A stretch of 21,066 nucleotides of DNA from an uncultured Collinsella sp. (GTDB taxonomy: Bacteria > Actinomycetota > Coriobacteriia > Coriobacteriales > Coriobacteriaceae), in assembly GCA_900544385.1 (NCBI GenBank), contig UQVD01000031.1, positions 1 to 21,066 of the forward strand, read 5' to 3'. The stretch's first letter is position 1, and each line of letters opens with the position of its first letter. The translations under genes were made by a program, and so were the position numbers. Under the pieces are notes generated by a model, which saw nothing but the letters and a program-made list of their open reading frames with translations, was not told the origin of the DNA and made no database searches. This document shows positions 1 to 6,625 of the stretch, in pieces.

Positions 1-935
1 GCCACGCCGACTATATCAAGAACATGATCACCGGCGCTGCTCAGATGGACGGCGCTATCCTGGTTATCGCCGCTACCGACGGCCCCATGGCTCAGACCCG
101 CGAGCACATCCTGCTCGCCCGTCAGGTCGGCGTTCCCTACATCGTCGTCTTCCTGAACAAGTGCGACATGGTCGACGATGACGAGCTCATCGACCTCGTC
201 GAGATGGAGACCCGTGAGCTCCTCTCCGAGTACGATTTCCCCGGCGACGACATCCCCGTCATCCGTGGTTCCGCTCTGGGCGCTCTCGAGGGCGACGGCA
301 AGTGGATGGACGCTATCCGCGAGCTCATGAAGGCCGTCGACGAGTACATCCCGACGCCTGCTCGTAACAACGACCTCCCGTTCCTGATGGCCGTTGAGGA
401 CGTTATGACCATCTCCGGCCGTGGTACCGTTGCTACCGGCCGTGTCGAGCGCGGTGAGCTCAAGCTCAACGAGCCCGTCGAGATCGTCGGCATCAAGGAT
501 ACCCAGAACACCGTCGTTACCGGTATCGAGATGTTCCGTAAGTCCATGGACTTCTGCGAGGCTGGCGACAACGTCGGTCTGCTGCTCCGCGGCATCAAGC
601 GTGAGGACATCGAGCGCGGCCAGGTTCTCTGCAAGCCCGGTTCGGTTACCCCGCACACCAAGTTCACCGGCGAGATCTACGTTCTGACCAAGGAGGAGGG
701 CGGCCGTCACACCCCGTTCTTCGATGGTTATCGTCCTCAGTTCTACTTCCGTACCACCGACGTTACCGGTACGGTCAAGCTCCCCGAGGGCACCGAGATG
801 GCTATGCCTGGTGACCACATCACCATCGAGGGCGACCTCATCCACCCGATCGCCATGGAGGAGGGCCTGCGCTTCGCTATCCGCGAGGGTGGCCACACCG
901 TCGGTTCGGGCATCGTCTCCACGATCATTGAGTAA
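1..935 (+). CDS. tuf: Elongation factor Tu, 5'-truncated by window edge
   Basis: EF-Tu is the GTPase that delivers aminoacyl-tRNA to the ribosome. The reading frame is already open at base 3, giving HADYIKNM, so about 310 C-terminal residues are present and roughly 83 N-terminal ones (P-loop, switch I, start of the DCPGH motif) lie outside the window. Visible G-domain signatures are the HADYIKNMITGAAQMDGA stretch, NKCD (guanine specificity) and GSAL. Domains 2 and 3 follow, with GRGTVATGRVERG and the C-terminal GGHTVGSGIVSTIIE. The frame ends in TAA at 933-935 and is followed by a strong terminator. Codon use is strongly biased to C-ending codons, as expected of a highly expressed gene. Only the left truncation is unusual, and it comes from the window. 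Confidence 0.98.
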   Translation, partial: HADYIKNMITGAAQMDGAILVIAATDGPMAQTREHILLARQVGVPYIVVFLNKCDMVDDDELIDLVEMETRELLSEYDFPGDDIPVIRGSALGALEGDGKWMDAIRELMKAVDEYIPTPARNNDLPFLMAVEDVMTISGRGTVATGRVERGELKLNEPVEIVGIKDTQNTVVTGIEMFRKSMDFCEAGDNVGLLLRGIKREDIERGQVLCKPGSVTPHTKFTGEIYVLTKEEGGRHTPFFDGYRPQFYFRTTDVTGTVKLPEGTEMAMPGDHITIEGDLIHPIAMEEGLRFAIREGGHTVGSGIVSTIIE

Positions 936-962
936 ATTAGCTCTTTGATATAGCTGACTTAG

Positions 963-1000
963 AGAACCCGGCACTTATATGGGTGCCGGGTTCTTTTCTG
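963..1000 (+). terminator. Intrinsic terminator of tuf
   Basis: A 12-bp perfect stem pairs AGAACCCGGCAC (963-974) with 983-994 around an 8-base loop. It is followed by a T-rich stretch (TTTCTG). It separates tuf from the rpmG-tRNA-secE-nusG transcription unit. Confidence 0.9.
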
Positions 1001-1139
1001 CAATGGATATTGAGCCGTTGCTGGTGTCGAGAGGATCGATAATGGTCCTGGATGCACCGTCGATTAGCTCTCGATGGCTTCATTGATGTGTTCCAAATAT
1101 GAATGGATCCACCGAGAACCAATTGACTCGAGGTTTTCA

Positions 1140-1168
1140 TTGACAGCACTTACGTGGAGCTGATAAAG
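1140..1168 (+). promoter_or_regulatory. Probable sigma-70-type promoter for rpmG-trnW-secE-nusG
   Basis: TTGACA at 1140-1145 is a perfect -35 box. After 16-17 bases it is followed by GATAAA/ATAAAG at 1162-1168, preceded by a TG. The site lies about 47 bases before the rpmG ATG and after the tuf terminator, which fits the start of a new transcription unit. It was identified by eye only. Confidence 0.6.
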
Positions 1169-1214
1169 TAACAACTCGTGCCCGTACGGGGCGGAAATGA
1201 AAGGTTCAGGATAC

Positions 1215-1364
1215 ATGCGTACTCTAGTTACTCTTGCGTGCACTGAGTGCAAGCGCCGCAACTATACGACCACCAAGAACAAGTCGACCATGCCTGATCG
1301 TATGGAGATCAAGAAGTATTGCCCCTGGTGCCGTCACCACACGCTGCACAAAGAGACTCGCTAG
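1215..1364 (+). CDS. rpmG: 50S ribosomal protein L33
   Basis: This is a 49-residue protein, MRTLVTLACTECK to HKETR, matching the length and pattern of bacterial L33. It carries two CxxC pairs, CTEC (residues 9-12) and CPWC (36-39), so it is the zinc-binding type. L33 sits near the E site of the large subunit. The start ATG at 1215 has a GAAAGG Shine-Dalgarno at 1199-1204. The stop TAG (1362-1364) lies only 13 bases before the tRNA-Trp gene. The arrangement rpmG, tRNA-Trp, secE, nusG is common in bacteria and implies one transcript that is cut to release the tRNA. Confidence 0.95.
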   Translation: MRTLVTLACTECKRRNYTTTKNKSTMPDRMEIKKYCPWCRHHTLHKETR

Positions 1365-1377
1365 TCTCTAGTCACAT

Positions 1378-1453
1378 ACGCCAGTAGTTCAATTGGTAGA
1401 GCATCGGTCTCCAAAACCGAGTGTTGAGGGTTCGAGTCCTTCCTGGCGTGCCA
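1378..1453 (+). tRNA. trnW: tRNA-Trp, anticodon CCA, CCA end encoded
   Basis: The 76-base cloverleaf has a 7-bp acceptor stem ACGCCAG (1378-1384) pairing with CTGGCGT (1443-1449). The D-arm contains TAGTTCAATTGGTAGAGCA. The anticodon loop CTCCAAA has anticodon CCA at 1411-1413. The T-arm contains GGTTCGAGTCC, followed by discriminator G1450 and an encoded CCA (1451-1453). It closely resembles the E. coli tRNA-Trp sequence as I remember it. It is the only tRNA I see in the window. Confidence 0.97.
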
Positions 1454-1462
1454 GTCATTATT

Positions 1463-1493
1463 CCGTAAGCTCCCATTTGGGGGCTTACGGTTT
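1463..1493 (+). terminator. Hairpin between tRNA-Trp and secE (attenuator or processing signal)
   Basis: A 12-bp stem with one G-U pair joins CCGTAAGCTCCC (1463-1474) to 1479-1490 with an ATTT loop, then only TTT. The weak T-tract suggests partial termination or protection of the processed tRNA 3' side rather than a full stop, since secE lies just downstream. Confidence 0.6.
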
Positions 1494-1529
1494 ACTCATG
1501 TATAAGCGCATTGCGCGGAGGTAACCCAA

Positions 1530-1868
1530 ATGGCCAACAAGAAGAACAAGAAGAAGGCTCAGCAGCCGGCACCTGCCAACAAAGCTGCCGCCAACTCCAA
1601 GGTTGAGGCCAAGAAGGCCGTTGCCAAGAAGAACGAGAAGGCTGCGAAGTCCAAGAAGAACGAGAAGCCTGGTTTCTTCGCCCGCACCAAGAAGTATTTC
1701 GCTTCGGTCAAGTCCGAGATGAAGCGTGTCACGTGGCCCGATAAGAAGGAGCTCGTGAACTACTCGGTTGTTGTTTGCGCTTCTCTGATCGTCGTCGGCG
1801 TCGTCATCGCTCTGCTCGATGCTGGCTTTGGCGAGGCTCTTGCTCTGTTCTCTGGATTGAGGGGCTAA
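1530..1868 (+). CDS. secE: Preprotein translocase subunit SecE
   Basis: SecE is the small essential membrane subunit of the SecYEG channel. The protein has 112 residues. Residues 1-47 form a Lys/Ala/Asn-rich, probably disordered cytoplasmic extension. The conserved SecE segment follows, with an amphipathic helix, the family signature EMKRVTWPDKKEL (63-75) and one membrane helix at about 77-97. The start ATG at 1530 is preceded by GGAGG (1517-1521) at good spacing. The stop is 3 bases before nusG, a classic secE-nusG pair. The basic extension is longer than in minimal one-helix SecE proteins, though such tails are common in actinobacteria. Confidence 0.95.
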   Translation: MANKKNKKKAQQPAPANKAAANSKVEAKKAVAKKNEKAAKSKKNEKPGFFARTKKYFASVKSEMKRVTWPDKKELVNYSVVVCASLIVVGVVIALLDAGFGEALALFSGLRG

Positions 1869-1871
1869 ACC

Positions 1872-2408
1872 ATGTCTAAGCGTTGGTACGTCGTTCACAC
1901 TTACTCTGGATACGAGAACCGCGTTAAGTCCGATCTCGAGCATCGCATCGAGACTATGGGCATGCAGGACCGTATCTTTGATATCGAGATTCCTATGGAG
2001 CGCGTCACCGAGATTAAAGAGGGTGGCAAGCGTGAGACCAAGGATTCCAAGATTTTCCCGGGTTATGTCCTGGTCCGCATGGAGATGGATGACGATGCTT
2101 GGACGTGCGTTCGTAACACGCCTGGCGTCACCGGTTTCCTGGGCGGCAACGGCAAGCCCGCTCCGCTTTCCCGCGACGAGTACAACAAGATGACTCGTCG
2201 TCCCGGTAAGGGCGATTCGCCCAAGCGCACCTCGGTTGATATTGAGGTCGGTACGTCCGTCCGCGTCACCGATGGCCCGCTTACCGACTTTGATGGCAAG
2301 GTCTCCGAGGTTAACACCGAGGCTGGCAAGCTCAAGGTCACGCTGATGATCTTTGGCCGCGAGACGCCGGTCGAGCTCGACTTTAACCAGGTCGCTGTCA
2401 TCGCTTAA
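1872..2408 (+). CDS. nusG: Transcription termination/antitermination factor NusG
   Basis: NusG binds RNA polymerase through its NGN domain and couples it to ribosomes or Rho through its KOW domain. The protein has 178 residues. The NGN domain (about 3-110) shows WYVVHTYSGYENRVKSDLEHRIE, PGYVLVRM and TPGVTGFLG. The KOW domain (about 125-178) shows VRVTDGPLTDFDGKVSEVN and ends in a hydrophobic strand. The ATG at 1872 has GAGGGG (1858-1863) inside the end of secE, so translation is probably coupled. No insertion or truncation is seen. Confidence 0.97.
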   Translation: MSKRWYVVHTYSGYENRVKSDLEHRIETMGMQDRIFDIEIPMERVTEIKEGGKRETKDSKIFPGYVLVRMEMDDDAWTCVRNTPGVTGFLGGNGKPAPLSRDEYNKMTRRPGKGDSPKRTSVDIEVGTSVRVTDGPLTDFDGKVSEVNTEAGKLKVTLMIFGRETPVELDFNQVAVIA

Positions 2409-2528
2409 GTTTTCGTCCGTTCGCGCGAGCGTGCTTCTTCTGTGACTGCTCATCTCAGGAGTGCTTCTAACACGTGCGTGCTTACGATATAGCAAGTACT
2501 TCACACTCGTGATTCGAAAGGAATGACC

Positions 2529-2957
2529 ATGGCTGAGAAGAAGGTTGCCAACGTCATTAAGCTCCAGATTCCTGCTGGTGCAGCAAACCCCGCTCCTCCC
2601 GTCGGCCCCGCCCTGGGCGCTGCTGGCGTGAACATCATGCAGTTCTGCCAGGCCTTTAACGCCGAGACGCAGGACAAGAAGGGTGACATCATCCCCGTTG
2701 AGATCTCTGTCTACGAGGACAAGTCCTTCTCCTTCATCACCAAGACCCCGCCGGCGGCTCACCTCATCAAGAAGGAGCTGAACCTCAAGTCTGGTTCCGC
2801 TAAGCCCCAGGCTGACAAGGTTGGTCAGCTCTCCCAGGAGCAGCTCACCAAGATCGCCGAGATCAAGATGCCGGACCTCAATGCCAACGACATTGACGCC
2901 GCCAAGAAGATCATCGCCGGTACCGCCCGTTCCATGGGCGTCACCATCGCTGAGTAG
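2529..2957 (+). CDS. rplK: 50S ribosomal protein L11
   Basis: L11 forms the GTPase-associated centre with 23S rRNA and the stalk. The protein has 142 residues, the family norm. The N-terminal domain contains IKLQIPAGAANPAPPVGPALG (split here as IKLQIPAGAA then NPAPPVGPALG) and GVNIMQFCQAFNA. The C-terminal RNA-binding domain contains TPPAAHLIKKE and ends GTARSMGVTIAE. Two in-frame ATGs exist, at 2523 and 2529. The AAAGGA at 2517-2522 touches the first but sits about 7 bases before the second, so 2529 is chosen. A 120-base gap after nusG contains no terminator that I can see, so read-through from nusG is likely. Confidence 0.96.
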   Translation: MAEKKVANVIKLQIPAGAANPAPPVGPALGAAGVNIMQFCQAFNAETQDKKGDIIPVEISVYEDKSFSFITKTPPAAHLIKKELNLKSGSAKPQADKVGQLSQEQLTKIAEIKMPDLNANDIDAAKKIIAGTARSMGVTIAE

Positions 2958-2975
2958 CGATTTCTTTAGGTAATG

Positions 2976-3024
2976 ACGGGTGCTCCGACCGGGGCGCCCG
3001 TTATATGTGTGCAATAGGGCACAC
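2976..3024 (+). promoter_or_regulatory. Two intercistronic hairpins between rplK and rplA
   Basis: The first hairpin (2976-3001) has an 11-bp stem with two G-U pairs and a GACC loop. The second (3007-3024) pairs GTGTGC with GCACAC around AATAGG. Neither has a T-run. Possible roles are mRNA processing, partial attenuation, or part of L1 autoregulation. L1 is known to bind its own mRNA in other bacteria, but I cannot show its binding consensus here. Confidence 0.45.
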
Positions 3025-3074
3025 GATACGATGTGGGAGGGTTCACGCCCGTTTAACCACAGGAGGTAATGCAC

Positions 3075-3782
3075 ATGGCTAAGCATGGTAAGAGCTATAA
3101 CGCCGCTGCCGAGAAGATCGACCGCGCCACGCTCTACACCCCCCTTCAGGCTGCTAAGCTCCTCAAGGAGCTCGACACCGCCAAGTTCGACGAGACCGTC
3201 GAGGCCCACTTCCGTCTGGGTATCGATACTCGTAAGGCTGACCAGAACATCCGTGGTTCCATCTCCCTGCCCCACGGCACCGGCAAGACCGTTCGTGTTG
3301 CCGTCTTCGCCGAGGGCGAGAAGGCCCGCGAGGCTGAGGCTGCCGGCGCCGACATCATCGGTTCCGACGAGCTCGTCGCCCAGATTCAGAAGGGCGAGAT
3401 CAACTTCGACGCCGCTATCGCTACGCCGAACATGATGGCCAAGGTTGGCCGCATCGGTAAGATCCTTGGTCCCCGTGGCCTCATGCCGAACCCCAAGCTC
3501 GGCACCGTGACCATGGACGTCGCCAAGATGGTCTCCGAGCTCAAGGCTGGCCGCGTTGAGTACCGCGCTGACCGCTATGGCATCTGCCACGTGCCCCTGG
3601 GCAAGAAGTCCTTCTCTGAGCAGCAGCTCGTCGAGAACTACGCTGCCCTGTACACCGAGATTCTGCGCGTCAAGCCCTCTTCTGCTAAGGGCAAGTACGT
3701 CAAGTCCATCTCCGTGTCTTCCACCATGGGCCCTGGCGTCAAGGTCGATCCCGCTGTCCAGCGTGACTTCCTGGCTGAGTAA
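3075..3782 (+). CDS. rplA: 50S ribosomal protein L1
   Basis: L1 forms the mobile L1 stalk next to the E site and represses its own operon in many bacteria. The protein has 235 residues, a normal length. Recognisable blocks are FDETVEAHFRLGIDTRKADQ, the RGSISLPHGTGK segment, the ATPNMMAKVGRIGKILGPRG signature, LMPNPKLGTVT, and the C-terminal SSTMGPGVKVD. ATGs occur at 3069 and 3075. The strong AGGAGGT at 3061-3067 is one base from the first and seven from the second, so 3075 is used. It is followed by a strong terminator and no rplJ or rplL. Confidence 0.97.
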   Translation: MAKHGKSYNAAAEKIDRATLYTPLQAAKLLKELDTAKFDETVEAHFRLGIDTRKADQNIRGSISLPHGTGKTVRVAVFAEGEKAREAEAAGADIIGSDELVAQIQKGEINFDAAIATPNMMAKVGRIGKILGPRGLMPNPKLGTVTMDVAKMVSELKAGRVEYRADRYGICHVPLGKKSFSEQQLVENYAALYTEILRVKPSSAKGKYVKSISVSSTMGPGVKVDPAVQRDFLAE

Positions 3783-3818
3783 CTGCTAGTTACTGCCTGA
3801 GTACAGCAAGCATTGCTA

Positions 3819-3857
3819 AAGAAACCCGGTTCTGCCTTGTGCAGGACCGGGTTTCTT
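3819..3857 (+). terminator. Intrinsic terminator of rplKA
   Basis: A 17-bp stem with one G-U pair joins AAGAAACCCGGTTCTGC (3819-3835) to 3841-3857 with a CTTGT loop. The T-rich part lies at the base of the 3' arm. The upper stem (AGAACCC/GAAACCC-type) resembles the tuf terminator. It closes the ribosomal block before the convergent minus-strand genes. Confidence 0.88.
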
Positions 3858-3873
3858 GCTATCGCGTCAAAGG

Positions 3874-3906
3874 CACCACAAAGGGGACAGTGTCCTCTTT
3901 GTGGTG
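3874..3906. repeat. Palindromic element A (CTGTCCCCTTT family)
   Basis: A 16-bp inverted repeat pairs CACCACAAAGGGGACA (3874-3889) with 3891-3906 (one G-T) around a single central G. On the minus strand it reads CACTGTCCCCTTTGTGGTG at its 3' side. It abuts the stop codon (3908-3910) of the minus-strand phosphoesterase, so it may act as that gene's 3' hairpin. It shares its core with elements B, C and D. Confidence 0.75.
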
Positions 3907-3907
3907 G

Positions 3908-4618
3908 TTACCAGGGTGTTCTGGCCGTTGAGGGCTCGATGGCTTCGTGGCGTTTGAGCTCGCGGCGCATGGTTTGTGAGTTGAGCCAAGCTGCTTGCCA
4001 GCCGCGGATGGGGTAGTGCGTCTGGTCGAGCTCAAACTGCGTATAGCCGCAGGCGTTGATGATCGTCGTTCCACACACATGCTGACGCTCGCGCTGAAAA
4101 TCGCAACCGTAGCTTTGGTGCACATGCCCGTGCACCATGTAGTCGGGATTCCAGGATTCGAGTGCTGTGTTAAAGCACTCGAATCCTCGATGCGGCAGAT
4201 CGTCCAGATCACCCATACCGGCGGCGGGTGCATGGGTAAGCAGAATGTCGCACCCGCCGACCATCCTAACCTTACGCGACAGCTTACGCATGCGCTTGGA
4301 CATCTCGCGTTCGGTGTACATGTTGGCGCCGTCGCGATAACGCATGGACCCGCCAAGGCCCGCAATGCGAATCCCTCGGTACGTGTACACGCTGTCCTCT
4401 ACGCAGATACATCCACCCGGTGCATGACGTGCGTAGCGGTCATCGTGATTGCCGCGCACGTAGATGAGCGGTTTGTTGATGACCGTAACCAAAAACTCAA
4501 GATAGTCCGGGTCCAGATCGCCGGCGGACAAAATGAGGTCGACTCCCTCAAAGCGTTCCTTGCGAAAGCACTCCCAAAGGCATCGTTCTTCGGTATCGGC
4601 TATGGCAAGGATTTTCAT
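3908..4618 (-). CDS. Calcineurin-like metallophosphoesterase, motif I lacks His
   Basis: This is a 236-residue protein with the calcineurin-like phosphoesterase plan: IADTEE (residues 6-11), AGDLD (32-36), GNHDD (56-60), LLTHAP (126-131) and HGHVH (163-167). These motifs normally bind two metal ions. Motif I is usually DxH; here it is D8-T9-E10, so one metal ligand is replaced by Glu. From memory, clostridial relatives with DEE at this place exist, so this is probably a true subfamily and not decay. There is no signal peptide, so it is cytosolic. The ATG overlaps the stop of the upstream gene (ATGA, 4615-4618), which implies translational coupling and a shared job. The substrate is unknown; a nucleotide or phosphodiester is plausible. 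The stop is followed by palindrome A. Confidence 0.85.
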   Translation of the reverse strand: MKILAIADTEERCLWECFRKERFEGVDLILSAGDLDPDYLEFLVTVINKPLIYVRGNHDDRYARHAPGGCICVEDSVYTYRGIRIAGLGGSMRYRDGANMYTEREMSKRMRKLSRKVRMVGGCDILLTHAPAAGMGDLDDLPHRGFECFNTALESWNPDYMVHGHVHQSYGCDFQRERQHVCGTTIINACGYTQFELDQTHYPIRGWQAAWLNSQTMRRELKRHEAIEPSTARTPW

Positions 4619-6531
4619 AGGGCAGGGACTTTCGGCTCATCGTCGAGTTGCGGAATGGTGCCCACCACGTTGTCGGCCAGCCAGTCCATCTCAACGATTT
4701 GCGTGCTCGGCAGTGGGGGAAAGCCCTCGATCTGCACCACGCCGTCTTGGCTGTGGAGTTCGCCGCCAAATGGATTGATGGAGCCCTCGACGATGCCATT
4801 GCGGAGGAGTTGAACAAGCTTGCGCGTCTGATAGGGCAGGCCCGGAGCGTAGCGAATGTCGATAACGCCCGAGCTCATGCCGTACCAGTAGTTGACGGCG
4901 CGAACCTGGCTGGCGTCACTGGTCTCATCCCAGGTGCCATGCAGTAGACTTTGCACGATAAGCTCGTAGTATCGGCCCCAGTTCCATACCGGCATGGCAA
5001 TGCCGGTAACCTTGCCATCGACCAGGCGGTGAAGTCCGTAGGCCGTGGGGTCTTCGAGCGACTTTGACATGTCGGCGCCGGTCATGACGCTTACACCTTC
5101 GCGGCACATGGCCTCGGTAAGGCCTCCGGCGGGCACATCGCCCCAAGTCAGGATAATTTGCGCACGGGGGTCGAGCAGCGAGGCGCCAATCGCAAAGGCG
5201 TTGATCTCGCTGAGCGCGCCCGAGGCGAAGACCGACGCGTGGTAGCCGATGCGGTGGTTGTCCGCCATGCTGGCGGCAAGGGCGCCCAGGAGGAACTTGG
5301 CCTCGTACATCTTGCCAAAGTACGAACGGACACTTTGATGGGGAAGGCCGATAGAGCAGTTGAGGAACCGAACCTGGGGATACTCAACGGCAGCCCTGAG
5401 CGTGTATTCCATCAGGCGGTGCGAGGTCGAGAAGATGACGTTTGCTCCATGTTTGACAGCCGTTTCCACGGCGGCGTAGAACACGTCCGGATCGTGACAG
5501 TCCTCGAACGCCTCGGTGTGCACGATACCGTCAAAGTGCTCATCGAGATACTGACGCCCTTGGTCGTGCAGGCTGTCCCAGCTCGACGTCGCACAGGGGA
5601 ACTCATGGATAAAGGCGATGCGCAGGGGGTTGGCCGCCGAATAGACGGTCTTGCCCATAAAGAAGTTGAGCACGCCGGAGGTGGACTTGGCGGGCGACTC
5701 TTCCTCATCGACGCTCGGTGCTTCGACAAGATCAACCTTGTCCTCGTCATTTTTGCCGGCGATGACCAGCTCGCGCCAGATCTTGCACAGGCGGTTTACG
5801 ACGATATCCGTTGGCGTATCCAGCAGGCGGTCCTGGTTGTACACATTGAGGTACACGAGCATGGCGTCGGCAGGCGTAATGTCCAGGTGGTCGCCGCCTG
5901 CGCGAAGGTAGGCGCGCTTAAAGAGCAGGAAGGTGTGGCGCAGGAAGTCGACCTTTTTCTGCGGCCATTTTTCGATAAGGTTCTGACCGAGCATCTTGGC
6001 GAGCGTCTCGTAGCTTCCCTCACGCGAGAACTCGATCTCGTATAGGGGGCAGACGCGCCAAAACGCGCAGAACTCGCCGTACAGGCGGCTTTCGACGGAA
6101 TCCCATGTGCCGGGGTAGAGACGGGTGACCTTGGCCGAAACCGTCGGGGCGTCCAGGAATTTGAGGACACTGACGCGTTTGTTGCCTTCCTGGACATAGA
6201 ACCGATGCATGAACTCGGTGACGATGATGGGGTCGCGATAACCCTCGGTTACCTGGATGTCGTAGAGGTTGGACCACTTGCGGGCGAACTCGGTGCCAAA
6301 CGGCAGCAGGGGCATAAAGTTGCATGAAAAGGCGGACTGACGGCCCTTGGTAACCGTACCGACGACCATTTCGAGCGGAATGTCTCTCAGGCCGACATTC
6401 TCTCGCTGGCCTAAGGGGAGCTGGGCAACCAAGCTATCGAGGTCCGTGAGGTACGGATACTCGCTTTGACTAATGGCGCGTCGACGTCCTTGCTCGCCGC
6501 GCTTGCGTGCTTGACGGTAGGCCTCTTCCAT
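4615..6531 (-). CDS. Cytosolic fusion: ParB-like N-terminal region + BMP/PnrA-like ligand-binding domain
   Basis: The protein has 638 residues and begins with a charged, non-hydrophobic N-terminus (MEEAYRQARKRGEQGRRR), so it has no signal peptide or lipobox. Residues about 25-130 contain IPLEMVVGTVTKGRQ, FMPLLPFGTEFARKW and FYVQEGNKRVSVLKFL. The EGNKRV block (115-120) resembles the GxRR/GNKR box of ParB/Srx-type domains. Residues about 130-260 are alpha-helical with no clear match, followed by an acidic linker (262-280). Residues about 303-600 resemble BMP-family (PnrA/Med/TmpC) nucleoside-binding proteins, e.g. RIAFIHE, GANVIFSTS, RSYFGKMYEAKFLLGALAA. I recall similar long BMP proteins in Lachnospiraceae, without known function. 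The SD AAGGGAG is 8 bases before ATG 6531. It is coupled to the phosphoesterase. An intracellular nucleoside-like ligand sensor is an inference. Confidence 0.75.
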   Translation of the reverse strand: MEEAYRQARKRGEQGRRRAISQSEYPYLTDLDSLVAQLPLGQRENVGLRDIPLEMVVGTVTKGRQSAFSCNFMPLLPFGTEFARKWSNLYDIQVTEGYRDPIIVTEFMHRFYVQEGNKRVSVLKFLDAPTVSAKVTRLYPGTWDSVESRLYGEFCAFWRVCPLYEIEFSREGSYETLAKMLGQNLIEKWPQKKVDFLRHTFLLFKRAYLRAGGDHLDITPADAMLVYLNVYNQDRLLDTPTDIVVNRLCKIWRELVIAGKNDEDKVDLVEAPSVDEEESPAKSTSGVLNFFMGKTVYSAANPLRIAFIHEFPCATSSWDSLHDQGRQYLDEHFDGIVHTEAFEDCHDPDVFYAAVETAVKHGANVIFSTSHRLMEYTLRAAVEYPQVRFLNCSIGLPHQSVRSYFGKMYEAKFLLGALAASMADNHRIGYHASVFASGALSEINAFAIGASLLDPRAQIILTWGDVPAGGLTEAMCREGVSVMTGADMSKSLEDPTAYGLHRLVDGKVTGIAMPVWNWGRYYELIVQSLLHGTWDETSDASQVRAVNYWYGMSSGVIDIRYAPGLPYQTRKLVQLLRNGIVEGSINPFGGELHSQDGVVQIEGFPPLPSTQIVEMDWLADNVVGTIPQLDDEPKVPAL

Positions 6532-6558
6532 GATGTTGCTCCCTTAGTCGTTTAAACA

Positions 6559-6587
6559 ACTATATGAACCATGGTACCACGAATGAA
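6559..6587 (-). promoter_or_regulatory. Candidate promoter for the BMP-fusion operon
   Basis: On the minus strand TTCATT (6587-6582) is followed after 17 bases by TATAGT (6564-6559), about 28 bases before the ATG at 6531. The -35 match is weak. It abuts palindrome B, so the hairpin tail of the mscS unit and this promoter nearly touch. Confidence 0.35.
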
Positions 6588-6625
6588 AACCACAACAAAG
6601 GTGCCTGTCCCCTTTGTGATGGTTT
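6587..6625 (-). repeat. Palindromic element B, also a likely mscS terminator
   Basis: Arms AAACCACAACAAAGG (6587-6601) and 6611-6625 form a 15-position stem with two central mismatches and a TGCCTGTCC loop. Read on the minus strand, it starts within the mscS stop codon (6624-6626) and is followed by TTTTC, so it can act as an intrinsic terminator. It carries the shared CTGTCCCCTTTGTG core. Confidence 0.75.

Noticed and set aside
1485..3590. Very long minus-strand open frame across secE-rplA
   Set aside because: It is antisense to five recognisable translation genes in codon-biased GC-rich DNA. The peptide is Leu/Val/Gly/Asp-rich with no family features.
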